A DNA stretch of 64,000 bases from Mucilaginibacter sp. PPCGB 2223. GTDB lineage: Bacteria > Bacteroidota > Bacteroidia > Sphingobacteriales > Sphingobacteriaceae. This document shows positions 34,205 to 43,768 of this stretch, piece by piece. Each line of letters opens with the position of its first letter. The stretch's first letter is position 1. The notes under the pieces were generated by a model that was not told the DNA's origin, ran no database searches, and saw only the letters and a list, made by a program, of their open reading frames with translations. The stretch spans positions 1,488,001 to 1,552,000 of the forward strand of contig NZ_MDJS01000001.1 of NCBI RefSeq assembly GCF_001705515.1, written 5' to 3'. Position numbers and translations under genes: made by a program.

Positions 34205-35230
34205 TTAATTAAAGTCTATTATTATTCTTGAACATTTCCCTGATTTCATAACATCGAAACCTTCGTTAACCTGCTCTAGCCCTATAACGTGCGATACGAG
34301 ATTTTTGGCAAGGGCCGCGTTGCTGTTAACATCTTTTACAATTTCATCAAAATCTGTATCCGGGTTAAAACCGCCGCCATCAGAAGCAAATAATTTAATC
34401 CCATCAAAAAACTTCAACGGATCTTCCAGTTTAAGCGTCTCGCCGGTGCGCGGTTGCCCGATTAAAACAAATGATCCTTTTTTGGCCAGTAAGTTAAAAC
34501 CTGATGATATGATATTTACATCGCCGGTAGTATCCATAATGACATCGAACTTCCCTTCCAGATCGGCAAATTTAAATCCGTCCTCAATGCTGTGAAAATC
34601 CACATCGAACTTATCAACAAATTGTTTTTTTGATGAGAATTTATCAACTATCACAATCTGGCCGAAGCCAAAAACCTTGGCCCAAAAAAGTAACGACAGG
34701 CCCAGACCGCCTGCCCCGGTAATCAATATACGGCTGTTTGCGCTGATTGTAAGCTCCTTTTTAAAGATACCCCATGTGGTCGACAAAGCGCAACCAATTA
34801 ACGGGTATACCAGCCTAAGTTCATCGTTTTTGGCAACGGGCGATACCCTATTCTCCGAAACGACCGTGATCTGGGAAAAAGTGGTTACCGATCCCGACCC
34901 GATTAACCCGATTTCTGATTCATAGCGGGGGCCGAACACATCAATACCCGAGGCTTTACGCCAGTGTAGTACGACAAAATCACCAACTTTAACTCTGCTA
35001 ACGTCTTCGCCTACTTCGATAACTTCGCCATAACCTTCGTGCCCCATTAAATGTGGCAAGTAATTATCAACACCTTTAACAGCGTTGATCTCATTCCATT
35101 GGGCACCGCACAATCCGGATGTTTCCATCCGTACTTTAACCTGGCCGCGTGCTACCTGGGCGTCTTTTAAATTGAATATCTCAAGCGGTTGATGCTGCTT
35201 AGTTAAAACTGCAGCTTTGAATTGTTCCAT
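34205..35230 (-). CDS. zinc-type medium-chain alcohol dehydrogenase-like protein
   Basis: This 341-residue MDR protein has a catalytic-zinc site with Cys41 (SGLCGAQWNE) and His64-Glu65 (LMGHEGYGEV), and a nucleotide-binding GAGGLGLSLLFWAKVFG. The four-cysteine structural zinc lobe is absent. Members oxidise alcohols or reduce ketones with NAD(P). The start at 35230 overlaps the end of the GT9-like gene by 32 bases; the next Met is residue 35, after the first strand, so the overlap is probably real. It lies 8 bases before the E1 alpha gene and likely acts in the same pathway, perhaps on a 2- or 3-keto sugar. Confidence 0.85.
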   Translation of the reverse strand: MEQFKAAVLTKQHQPLEIFNLKDAQVARGQVKVRMETSGLCGAQWNEINAVKGVDNYLPHLMGHEGYGEVIEVGEDVSRVKVGDFVVLHWRKASGIDVFGPRYESEIGLIGSGSVTTFSQITVVSENRVSPVAKNDELRLVYPLIGCALSTTWGIFKKELTISANSRILITGAGGLGLSLLFWAKVFGFGQIVIVDKFSSKKQFVDKFDVDFHSIEDGFKFADLEGKFDVIMDTTGDVNIISSGFNLLAKKGSFVLIGQPRTGETLKLEDPLKFFDGIKLFASDGGGFNPDTDFDEIVKDVNSNAALAKNLVSHVIGLEQVNEGFDVMKSGKCSRIIIDFN

Positions 35231-36071
35231 TAAATTTGATTGATTTGTATAGTGAACGATTGTGTGAATGATTATGCGCCCTGGTAACTACGGTTAAAGC
35301 AGGGCAATTAACAAATTTTATAACCAGGTTAAATAAGCCCGCGTCTGAAATTATCACATGGCTGGCACGTAAACAGGTTAATACATTATTAATGATTGAA
35401 GTATGGATGGATAAAGGTTTTATATCATTAATATCAGAATATGTTTTAATGCCTAACGCCAGTGCCGAATCGCCGTAAGATATGTATGGTATATTATCCG
35501 GATATTTTGAATTAAAAGCCATTAGTTCTTCTGAAGTTGTTAAGTTAACATATACATATTGGTTGCCTATCTGCCGGATGAAAGAATCCAGCTGCGGATT
35601 CGACAATTTATTGTAATCAATTTCGTATTTATCGTTAACACAAGCAGGGTCTATCCCCAATTTGAGAAAAAACAAATCCGGATAATTTACAATCGGATCG
35701 TTATCATACGTCCCTAACTTAATAAGCTGTCCGTATTCCTTCAGCGTACTGCTAAATTCAGTATCTAACTCATAAACTTTCCGGTGTTGTGCCGGAAAAT
35801 CGATATGATGAATATTGGCAGGCAATGCAAATAATATCTGTGCTGCCTTAAAGTACTCCGGGTGACAAACAACGTATATATTATCAAATTTACCTGCGAG
35901 TTTTTTTAATGCGGGTACAATTACCCCGATATCGCCAAGCCCGCCGTGTGGTACAATTACAATATTTTTAAAAGAGCGCCACCTGGCATTATAATACCGC
36001 CAAACCAAAGCCGGAAACAAAAACCACAAAATATGCTTACCCCTTCGTTGTAGCGCTTTAATTACCTTCAT
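35199..36071 (-). CDS. GT9-like (heptosyltransferase-type) glycosyltransferase, divergent
   Basis: With the start at 36071 (MKVIKALQRRG), this 290-residue protein begins 7 bases after the kinase stop; a longer frame from 36131 would overlap the kinase by 53 bases and is less likely. The N-terminal pattern IVIVPHGGLGDIGVIVPALK resembles the GDxxxxxP opening of GT9 enzymes such as WaaC/WaaF, and HVIISDAGLFNLVIKF stands where SDTGPMHLA is expected. A basic, hydrophobic N-terminus could bind membrane. Next to a heptose kinase, a heptosyltransferase role fits, but the C-terminal motif is changed, so confidence is moderate. Confidence 0.65.
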   Translation of the reverse strand: MKVIKALQRRGKHILWFLFPALVWRYYNARWRSFKNIVIVPHGGLGDIGVIVPALKKLAGKFDNIYVVCHPEYFKAAQILFALPANIHHIDFPAQHRKVYELDTEFSSTLKEYGQLIKLGTYDNDPIVNYPDLFFLKLGIDPACVNDKYEIDYNKLSNPQLDSFIRQIGNQYVYVNLTTSEELMAFNSKYPDNIPYISYGDSALALGIKTYSDINDIKPLSIHTSIINNVLTCLRASHVIISDAGLFNLVIKFVNCPALTVVTRAHNHSHNRSLYKSIKFNGTIQSCSFN

Positions 36072-36078
36072 AAAAAAA

Positions 36079-37017
36079 TCATTCGTTAAAATCTGCAATA
36101 TCCGCCCGGTATGTCGGCCCGATTGAAACAAACTTAGCCGCGATATTGTTGGCTATTTTAACTGATCTTTTAATGTCTGAACCCGTGGCCAGGGCAACAG
36201 CGATTACCGCCAATACAGAGTCGCCGGCTCCCGAAAGCTCTTTCACTCTTGTTTTAATACTGGGTACCGAGAAACACTCTAAAGCTGCGTTGCAACAAAA
36301 AATGCCATTATCACCTAAGGTAACCACAAGGTATTGTAAATTCAAAAGCTTAACCAGTTCCTTACACTCTTCCGGAAATTCGCTCGACAGGTTGTACCGC
36401 AGCTTGATCATATTAAACTCGTGCTTATTAGGTTTAAGTAAAAAAACCGAATTAAAGCGCTGCACATCATCCCGCTTGCTGTCAACAAATACTTTTGCGT
36501 TAGCCTGTTTTGCTAACTGAACTACCTTTTGTGCCAAATTGTAGGTAATTACCCCTTTGTTATAATCGTTTAGAATAATGAACGAATCAGGATTTACCAT
36601 TTTTTTTAAAAGCTCAATTATCGCCGATTCCGACTCGGCGGATATATCAGAACTATCTTCGTCATCAAACCGTATTTGATGATTGTGGTTATAAAGCGCT
36701 ATGATTCGCGTTTTTAATGAGGTTTTTCTGCCGTTCTGAACGATAAGCCGTATATTATCTTTCGTTTTTTCCGAGAAAAAATCATCCCGGAGTTTTTCAA
36801 AATCATTCCCTACAACCGAAATAAAGGTGGAGTTATGCTGTAAATTTTCAATATGCGCATGTACATTAAATGCCCCGCCACAACTATTAATAACTTCCCT
36901 AACATCTAATACCGGAACAGGGGCCTCCGGAGATATCCTTGTTATATCGCCATAAATAAACCTGTCTAAAATAAGATCGCCTAAAACAATAAAATTCTTC
37001 ATTAAAAAATTATTCAA
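36079..37017 (-). CDS. hldA: heptose 7-phosphate kinase, HldE N-terminal domain type (PfkB family)
   Basis: This 312-residue kinase matches the first domain of HldE: VLGDLILDRFIYGDITRISPEAPVPVLDV near the N-terminus (quoted from residue 11; motif GDITRISPEAPVPV), the GGAFNVHAHI turn, FILNDYNKGV and the ATP/anion-hole ELSGAGDSVLAV with the catalytic Asp. It should phosphorylate D-glycero-D-manno-heptose 7-phosphate at C1. The nucleotidyltransferase domain of bifunctional HldE is missing. GmhA and an HldD-like epimerase lie just upstream in the same operon. The start may be Met1 or Met6. Confidence 0.87.
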   Translation of the reverse strand: MNNFLMKNFIVLGDLILDRFIYGDITRISPEAPVPVLDVREVINSCGGAFNVHAHIENLQHNSTFISVVGNDFEKLRDDFFSEKTKDNIRLIVQNGRKTSLKTRIIALYNHNHQIRFDDEDSSDISAESESAIIELLKKMVNPDSFIILNDYNKGVITYNLAQKVVQLAKQANAKVFVDSKRDDVQRFNSVFLLKPNKHEFNMIKLRYNLSSEFPEECKELVKLLNLQYLVVTLGDNGIFCCNAALECFSVPSIKTRVKELSGAGDSVLAVIAVALATGSDIKRSVKIANNIAAKFVSIGPTYRADIADFNE

Positions 37018-37116
37018 TTAAAGTACTCTATTAAGAAAACAGAGATTATAGTAATAATGTGGGCAAATATAGCCTATTCAGCAAACTTTTAATACGTTAG
37101 GGCTGCTTTTCAATGT

Positions 37117-38514
37117 TCATTGCAGTAATCTTTCGTATTTTGGATTTTTGTTCTTTGAAAAAATAAAATAGTAAACCTGTATCGGAGAAGTAATGGTCCC
37201 CAGTCCAAGACAAATCAGATTACTGAGTACTATACCATTTAAGCCCATCTTCATGTTTATTGTCAGAAATATAGCAAGCGGAATATTTATAACAGCAGTA
37301 ACAATTGACAGGTACATAGATAGACGTAACTTACCTATGCCATTAAGCACATACGCAAAAATATTGTTCCATGTATAGATTATAGCATATACTCCCATCA
37401 ACAGCGGCAATCCTTTAGGCATAACAATTGGTTCTTTTATCCATATTTTAATAATTTCATCACAAAAGTAAACGACAAGTAAAATAAAGAATATAATAGG
37501 AATCAATAATTTGCACATCAGTTCTATCTTCTTTTGCATCCACTCAATATCTCCTTTAGTATATGCTTCTGTATACGACGCAAAAAAAGGCGTCATTAAC
37601 ATATTCATTAAATAACCTATGTTATTAAATATCAAAAATGGCACAGCATATACGGTAACCAATTTTGGCCCGAGTATGTTTGAGATGATGATATTATCCG
37701 TACAAAATACTATGATGCTTATAATCTGCATAAGGAAAAATTTCAATCCCAAATTCAGAATAGAAGAGACTTTTGACTTTTTAAAGTATTTGATGCCAGG
37801 TTTAAGATAGGTGTACTCTGTAAAAAATAGTACAGAAACAATCAGGATTGCTATTAAAAGACTGCTTGAATATAATACGGCTGTCATGATCAAACTCACC
37901 GGCCGTCCATGAAAAAACACTACCAGTAATATTATAAAAAGTGTATTTCCGATTATCAAAATTACGGATGTCAGTGAGTTACGTTGTACCGCAATAAGTA
38001 TTTGATTGATCAATGCGAGCACAACATAGATGATCATGCAGTAGATAAATGTCATTACAACTATCCGCAGTTCGCCGTTACTCACTATTTGGGTATTAAA
38101 TACCTTATTCCAATTAAAAAGATAAAATAATGGAGTTACGATAATGATGGCGCCTATACCAAATATGGCCATTGCAAAGTATGCTGTCGATACATATCTT
38201 TTGGCTTCGAACAATCGGTTTTTGGCAAGAGCTGCCGACAGCTTGTTGCGCAAACCGCTGCCAATACCTATATCCATCAGTGAGAGCCATTGCAATATAG
38301 TTAGCAAGGTAGACCAAACACCATACTTTTCGGCGCCAAGCTTGCTGATTAAAAAAGAAACCAAAAAAAGGCTCAGACCGATAGACAACAGCTTTAATAC
38401 CATGGATGTACTAAGCTGTTTCAGGATATTTTTGTCGCGCGATTGGGAGTTCAGTTCGTTAACCTTGATCTTATTCGCACTAAAAATATTAAGCTTCGCT
38501 ACCCTCATAATCAA
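37117..38514 (-). CDS. polysaccharide flippase, Wzx/MATE-like
   Basis: This 465-residue protein has about 12 to 14 membrane segments and the Wzx-type opening LKLLSIGLSLFLVSFLISKLGAEKYG (key motif LGAEKYGVW), with LSLMDIGIGSGLRNKLSAAL, a pattern common in polysaccharide flippases. It should move the undecaprenyl-linked repeat unit across the inner membrane for the Wzy-like polymerase. A hydrophilic N-terminal region of about 30 residues precedes the first helix. It lies 36 bases downstream of gmhA. Confidence 0.88.
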   Translation of the reverse strand: MIMRVAKLNIFSANKIKVNELNSQSRDKNILKQLSTSMVLKLLSIGLSLFLVSFLISKLGAEKYGVWSTLLTILQWLSLMDIGIGSGLRNKLSAALAKNRLFEAKRYVSTAYFAMAIFGIGAIIIVTPLFYLFNWNKVFNTQIVSNGELRIVVMTFIYCMIIYVVLALINQILIAVQRNSLTSVILIIGNTLFIILLVVFFHGRPVSLIMTAVLYSSSLLIAILIVSVLFFTEYTYLKPGIKYFKKSKVSSILNLGLKFFLMQIISIIVFCTDNIIISNILGPKLVTVYAVPFLIFNNIGYLMNMLMTPFFASYTEAYTKGDIEWMQKKIELMCKLLIPIIFFILLVVYFCDEIIKIWIKEPIVMPKGLPLLMGVYAIIYTWNNIFAYVLNGIGKLRLSMYLSIVTAVINIPLAIFLTINMKMGLNGIVLSNLICLGLGTITSPIQVYYFIFSKNKNPKYERLLQ

Positions 38515-38550
38515 TATTCAGTTTGCCCTGGTCACCTAATTCTTTATCCT

Positions 38551-39120
38551 TTAAAAGCAATCATCAATGGCCTTACATAAAATATGGCCGATCAAAATAT
38601 GCATTTCCTGAATATTAGCAGTAATATCGGATGGTACGACAATGTTAATATCGCACAACTCGCTCATTTTACCACCATTGCGGCCAGACAGGCCCAATGT
38701 TTTGCACCCTTTTGCCCGCCCATACTGTAAAGCATTTAAAACGTTAGTGCTGTTACCGCTTGTTGATATGCCGATAAGGAGGTCGCCTTCCCGGGCCAAT
38801 GCCTGCACCTGCCTTTCAAATATCCGGTCAAAACTATAGTCGTTGGCAATGGCTGTAATGGCCGAAGTATCGGTGGTAAGGGCTATAGCGGGTAAACCGT
38901 CGCGTTCCTTCAAATACCTCCCGGTAAACTCGGCCGCTATGTGCTGCGCGTCGGCTGCGCTGCCCCCGTTGCCGAAAAGGTACACTCTGTTGCCTGCTTT
39001 GACTGTAGATACGACCATTGCACATGCATTTGCAATAGCTTCGGGCAACTGGTCTTCTACCGCAAGGGCAGTTTGAATATGTGTACGGATATCGTTTTTT
39101 ACCGCTAAAATATCTCTCAT
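38551..39120 (-). CDS. gmhA: phosphoheptose isomerase
   Basis: This 189-residue SIS-domain enzyme turns sedoheptulose 7-phosphate into D-glycero-D-manno-heptose 7-phosphate, the first step of ADP- or GDP-heptose synthesis. Diagnostic stretches are LFGNGGSAADAQHIAAEFTG, LIGISTSGNSTNV and IQEMHILIGHILC with the catalytic Glu and His. Length matches GmhA (about 190). It stands 59 bases after the hldD-like gene and begins the heptose part of the cluster. Confidence 0.94.
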   Translation of the reverse strand: MRDILAVKNDIRTHIQTALAVEDQLPEAIANACAMVVSTVKAGNRVYLFGNGGSAADAQHIAAEFTGRYLKERDGLPAIALTTDTSAITAIANDYSFDRIFERQVQALAREGDLLIGISTSGNSTNVLNALQYGRAKGCKTLGLSGRNGGKMSELCDINIVVPSDITANIQEMHILIGHILCKAIDDCF

Positions 39121-39179
39121 TTATTAAAATAGAATGTTAGAAGTTGCTGAACAAGCTGTTGGTTTGGGCATTAACGCTG

Positions 39180-40169
39180 TTACCTTATCTGTTCATGAAT
39201 TCGTTGTATCTCGTCGATATATGCGGCAATACCTTTTTCGAGTGTAAACTCAGGTAGGTACCCTAAATTCTGGCTGGTCGCAGTGATATCAGCACAAGTA
39301 TTATTCTGATAAAAAGTGAACGGGTTATCAATGTATTCGACCTCAACTTTTTTATTGAGATGTTGACTTAAAACAGATACAATATCATTAAAGGACCTTG
39401 ACTTACCATAACCAACATTATAAATCCCCGGCTTACCATCGACTGCCTTAATATTAGCCTGTACTACATCATCAATAAAAACAAAATCCCTGAGCTGCTC
39501 GCCATATTTAAACAATTTCACCTTGTTATTTGACAGCATTTGAAGGCCGAGCTGCAGTATCATTGACGCGGTTTTTCCTTTGTAATATTCTGCATTTCCA
39601 TACACATTGAAGTAACGCAGTCCGGTAATTTTAGCCAGAGGGGTTTTTGGGATTATATCGCGCGTAATGTTATCCATCATCAGTTTGCTAAATCCGTAAA
39701 CGTTTTCAGGATGTTCGCCATACCCCACCCGATTAGGTGCCTCCGAATTACCGTAGGTACCTGCCGATGACGCGTATACCAGGTGTGCGCCTGTGCGGGC
39801 AGCAAGGTCGATAAAGAACTTAAGCGTATTGGTATTTGTTTTGATAACCAAAGACTGGTCCATTACGGTAGTATCGCTGATGGCGGCCTGGTGAAATATA
39901 TAATCCCACGAATAAGCATTCAGTAAAGCCAGGTCATCCGGGTTATTGATATCGCCTGAAATAACTGTATGAGCAAAATTCCGCAAATTTTTAAAATGAC
40001 CTAATGCCGTGTGATTCCCGGACGGGAATCTTTCGCTTGACTGAAATTTATCGAATACTACAATATTGCTGTCGGGGTAGTTTTTTTGCAGGTAAAACGC
40101 AATATTACTGCCAACAAAGCCGGCTCCGCCGGTTATCAGGATATTTTTGTTATTAAAATTCGTATTCAT
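39180..40169 (-). CDS. hldD: ADP-heptose 6-epimerase-like NAD-dependent epimerase
   Basis: This 329-residue extended SDR has the Rossmann motif ITGGAGFVGSN (12-22), Tyr158-x3-Lys162 in NVYGFSK, and HldD-specific segments FHQAAISDTT, LRYFNVYGNAEYYKGKTAS and LRDFVFIDDV. HldD inverts C6 of ADP-D-glycero-D-manno-heptose to the L-glycero form. Its pairing with gmhA and an HldE-type kinase supports a heptose product. Other sugar epimerases share the fold, so the nucleotide and the exact sugar remain inferred. Confidence 0.85.
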   Translation of the reverse strand: MNTNFNNKNILITGGAGFVGSNIAFYLQKNYPDSNIVVFDKFQSSERFPSGNHTALGHFKNLRNFAHTVISGDINNPDDLALLNAYSWDYIFHQAAISDTTVMDQSLVIKTNTNTLKFFIDLAARTGAHLVYASSAGTYGNSEAPNRVGYGEHPENVYGFSKLMMDNITRDIIPKTPLAKITGLRYFNVYGNAEYYKGKTASMILQLGLQMLSNNKVKLFKYGEQLRDFVFIDDVVQANIKAVDGKPGIYNVGYGKSRSFNDIVSVLSQHLNKKVEVEYIDNPFTFYQNNTCADITATSQNLGYLPEFTLEKGIAAYIDEIQRIHEQIR

Positions 40170-40206
40170 TCTTTATTTATTAAAACGTCAGCTTGCCGCG
40201 CGAAAC

Positions 40207-41292
40207 TTACATCCCGATACCTTGCCCCATCAATTTAACTAAAAAATAGGCACACGCAACGAATGCGCCAACTACAATGCCCAACAACACACCTACTACT
40301 TTCCCTACCTTCTTAATTTCCAATGGCAAAACCGGTTTATCGATAATTTGTATCAGAGGCGTTTCTTGCTGCAAAGATATCCTGGCCAATTCTAAATTCT
40401 TTACGATCTCGGCGTACATGGCGCTGCTTGCCTGAACATCCACCTGTCTTTTTTGTGAAGGCACCCTCAATGATAACAGATTGGGGTTGGCACTGGGCGT
40501 AGCATCCATAGCGGAGGCAACACCGTTAATTGACCGGTCTAAAACATTTTTTACACTATCGGCCTGGTGTTGCAGTATGGCTACGCTTTGGTAAGCCTTT
40601 TTTGTTTTGGTTTGTATATAAAACTGGTTAACATTCTCAACAAGCTGCTCTGTAAATATCTTCGAAAAAAGTTCGTCCTCTGTGGTAAGCGATACATTAA
40701 TGATATTAAGTTTTTTATCGGGTTTAACAATCGAAAGCAGCTTCTTGTTAAAAACATCTACTAAATTGGTTACTATACTGTCCTGTATACGGCTAAATTT
40801 CTGAGGATCTCCATTAAAACTTATGTTGTCGATACCGGTGCTTTTTTTCCAACCGGGTCGCAGTTTGTTGAAATCAATATATCTTTCGATAAGCAACTGA
40901 TCGCGCCCGTTAAAGTTCCCCTTATTCAAAAGTGTTTTTTCGATCATTGTACGCGATTTGTACAATTCGAGAATGTTATCTCCCTGAAATACCCCGCCGC
41001 CTGCTATCCCTCCAATGTCTATACCTGCCATTGAGGCTAAACCAGCATATTGACTGAGTAACCCACTCTTACTATTATCCTCCAATACAAAAACGCAGTT
41101 GGCAGTATAGGTCGGCTTTTTAATAATGCTATAAGCCAATCCTGATATCGCACCCAATAAGCTTACAATGGCAATAGCTAACCACTTAGATAACAGATAT
41201 CTGTAACTGTTTCTAAACATCAATAACATTTCGTGTATAGATATTTCTTCTTTCGCTGCAGAGTCATCAACCGACAATTTAGTGGTTTTCAT
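40207..41292 (-). CDS. Wzz-family chain-length determinant protein
   Basis: With the start at 41292 (MKTTKLSVDDS), 4 bases after the exporter stop, the protein has 361 residues; an upstream ATG at 41325 would add 11 residues and overlap the exporter. It has an N-terminal membrane segment (WLAIAIVSLLGAISGLAYSI), a long periplasmic helical part, and a C-terminal segment (VVGVLLGIVVGAFVACAYFL) preceded by the Wzz-typical IDKPVLPLEI. There is no tyrosine-kinase domain, so export control differs from Wzc-type systems. It should set polymer length with the Wzy-like protein. Confidence 0.88.
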   Translation of the reverse strand: MKTTKLSVDDSAAKEEISIHEMLLMFRNSYRYLLSKWLAIAIVSLLGAISGLAYSIIKKPTYTANCVFVLEDNSKSGLLSQYAGLASMAGIDIGGIAGGGVFQGDNILELYKSRTMIEKTLLNKGNFNGRDQLLIERYIDFNKLRPGWKKSTGIDNISFNGDPQKFSRIQDSIVTNLVDVFNKKLLSIVKPDKKLNIINVSLTTEDELFSKIFTEQLVENVNQFYIQTKTKKAYQSVAILQHQADSVKNVLDRSINGVASAMDATPSANPNLLSLRVPSQKRQVDVQASSAMYAEIVKNLELARISLQQETPLIQIIDKPVLPLEIKKVGKVVGVLLGIVVGAFVACAYFLVKLMGQGIGM

Positions 41293-41296
41293 TATA

Positions 41297-43768
41297 TTAC
41301 TTTTTAACCAAACTGATAATCCCAATAATCACAGCGCCCATTGATGCTAAGCCGCCAAGCAGACCAACCGATTCGGCTGCCGATAACCCCCGTGTAACAG
41401 GCTTTTTCGGTACGACGATTTGGCTGCCTGCCTTTATTTTAGGATAGCTCCTGAAAAACAAAAAGGTGTGCGTGCTTTTAACCGTTCCATTAGCATAAAC
41501 TACGTAAGCTCTGCGTCTTAACGCATCCGGCGAAAAGCCACCGGCATTATCAACATATCCTCTGAGCGATTTTGAGCTGGAATAAATTACAGAGCTTGGA
41601 AATAATACTTCGCCGTTGACTTTAACCAATTGTTGTTGTTTGGGAATTATCAGTACATCACCCTCCTCTAAAATTAAGTCGATATCGGATCCGGGATTAT
41701 CTAATATTTTTTTCAGGTCGATACCCACATTATCATTCTTAACTTGTTCGAGCACGTTGTTTGTCGAATCTTTAAACGTTTTTTGCAGTTGCAGCAGCCT
41801 GTCAAGGCGGTTTTGCCTCAATATTGCCGAATCTAACTTGCCTTTATCCGAATCGAGGCCTCCGTTATCACTGGTTCGCCTTAGTGTACCGCCTTCAATG
41901 TCTGCATAAGCTGTTAACCCGCCGGCCCGTTTTACCAGACTTGATATTTTTTCATTTTTGCTGCTGATAGCGTATGGGCCAGGATATAACACTTCGCCCT
42001 CTATTTTAACTGTACGTTGTTTTTCAAAACCCGGCAAGCCAAATACCGATACCTCATCAAAGGGCTGCAATATGAATGATGAAGTACTAAATTTTAGCTG
42101 ACTATCCACATCAACAACAAACACCTGAGCTACGGGAGCACCTTTCTGATTAGGATCGCTGTTATTTATACGACGTGCTATCTCGATGCGTTTAGCGCTT
42201 GCGCCTTCGGCAAAGCCACCGGCCCGGACGATCAGGTCTTCGATAGTCATGTTATCAGCATAATCAAAATCTCCTGCTTTTCTTACCTCTCCTTTAATAG
42301 TAACCTTATAATTATCGCGTAAATCAAATATAGACGGAATGGTTACCACATCCTCTCTCTGTAACGGAATATCAGCGCTTGTTTTCGACATAATCGCTTT
42401 AACATCGAAAGGGATGTTCTCAGTAGTATTGTCCGGTTTCAAACGCGTGATATATCCTCTTGAAGCAAAAGCATCTTCTTTTAAACCGGCTGCCTTGGCG
42501 ATTAGTTGCGATAAAGTCAATCCTTTATCCAGTTCGAACTGGCCGGGCCTGAAAACCGCTCCGTTAATAATCACCCGGTTCTCAAAACGTTCAAGTATTT
42601 TACCAACTGCATATTGATCGCCACGCAGAGGAATATAGTTTGAGTAATCGTCAGAGCTAATATCGGTTACACGGAGCTCTTTATCGGTAACTTGCGTAGC
42701 TTTTATCGAGGCTGTATAGGCAATATCCGTAAAACCTCCGGCAAAATTAATAACCGACCGCAGCGTTTCGCCGGGCAGCACCTCAAATAAAGCTGGATGC
42801 TTCACTTCGCCAGCCAACGCAACACGTACCTTGTAGGTAGGGATATTGATCACATCGCCATCCTGCAGGCGAATGTTATCCTTTTGGATCCCCTTCAATA
42901 TAAAATCATAAACGTCGGCTGTCCTGATAATACGATTATCACGGATCAGTTTAATCTGCCGCAGGGAGCCATTATTATTTGGCCCTCCGGACGCATACAA
43001 TGCTCCAAAAAGTGTGGTAAGAGACGAAAGCGTATAAGTGCCGGGCTTCGTTATCTCACCGGTGATAGTCACTCTTATACTGCGTATATTACCTAAGGTA
43101 ACAGCCAACGTAGCTCCGTTGCCGATGGCATAATGGGCGGCAATTAATTTATTGCTGATCAATGCCTTCGCCTGCTCGATGGTTTTTCCATTAACATTTA
43201 TCAAAGCAACGTTGGGTACCTGAATAGTTCCATCGGGAGAAACAGTCAATTTCCAATTGGCTACGTTTACCCCGTTTACATCGATCAGTACCTGATCATC
43301 CGGGCCTAAAACATAGTTTTGTGGGGTAGCAATACGCAGATTTGGCTCGAACGTAATGTCACTGCCGTTAAACAAGTCTGCGCCAAAAACCCTTAATTTA
43401 CTTGTGTCTCTGCTATCTGCCGGTATGTTTTTGTTTGCTGTTTGGGGTGTGTAATTCAATTGGCGCGACCCTGTTTGACTATTATTTACATTATTGCCGT
43501 TATTTCTTAACAGATTAATACGGGTCTGCAACTTATTAGCGTCATCCTCAGACATACCTTTGGAGATAGCCAGGCTGCGTAATTGCGCATCGCTCATCCC
43601 GGTTGCCTGGGCTTGTTTTATCAGTTCCGAAAGCTGGGCGTCGGTCAGCTCATCAACCTTTACAGTACCGATATTGGCCGGGGTAATTGTCTGAGCAAAT
43701 AAAGCGTTGGTATTTTGTATGCAAATGAAAAGCAAAAGCAATATCAGGACGCGGTAGCAATATCTCAT
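41297..43768 (-). CDS. outer-membrane polysaccharide export protein with SLBB domains (Wza-like)
   Basis: This 823-residue protein has a signal peptide (about 1-26, LILLLLFICIQNTNALFAQ), an N-terminal helical Sus/SLBB-associated segment, the poly-export domain starting YVLGPDDQVLIDVNGVN (about 150-240) and a run of SLBB repeats to about residue 790. A C-terminal membrane helix (VGLLGGLASMGAVIIGIISL) is unusual compared with the short E. coli Wza (379 residues) but common in Bacteroidetes. It should form the export channel. Its gene is the first of the main glycan operon, following a 149-base gap. Confidence 0.92.
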   Translation of the reverse strand: MRYCYRVLILLLLFICIQNTNALFAQTITPANIGTVKVDELTDAQLSELIKQAQATGMSDAQLRSLAISKGMSEDDANKLQTRINLLRNNGNNVNNSQTGSRQLNYTPQTANKNIPADSRDTSKLRVFGADLFNGSDITFEPNLRIATPQNYVLGPDDQVLIDVNGVNVANWKLTVSPDGTIQVPNVALINVNGKTIEQAKALISNKLIAAHYAIGNGATLAVTLGNIRSIRVTITGEITKPGTYTLSSLTTLFGALYASGGPNNNGSLRQIKLIRDNRIIRTADVYDFILKGIQKDNIRLQDGDVINIPTYKVRVALAGEVKHPALFEVLPGETLRSVINFAGGFTDIAYTASIKATQVTDKELRVTDISSDDYSNYIPLRGDQYAVGKILERFENRVIINGAVFRPGQFELDKGLTLSQLIAKAAGLKEDAFASRGYITRLKPDNTTENIPFDVKAIMSKTSADIPLQREDVVTIPSIFDLRDNYKVTIKGEVRKAGDFDYADNMTIEDLIVRAGGFAEGASAKRIEIARRINNSDPNQKGAPVAQVFVVDVDSQLKFSTSSFILQPFDEVSVFGLPGFEKQRTVKIEGEVLYPGPYAISSKNEKISSLVKRAGGLTAYADIEGGTLRRTSDNGGLDSDKGKLDSAILRQNRLDRLLQLQKTFKDSTNNVLEQVKNDNVGIDLKKILDNPGSDIDLILEEGDVLIIPKQQQLVKVNGEVLFPSSVIYSSSKSLRGYVDNAGGFSPDALRRRAYVVYANGTVKSTHTFLFFRSYPKIKAGSQIVVPKKPVTRGLSAAESVGLLGGLASMGAVIIGIISLVKK

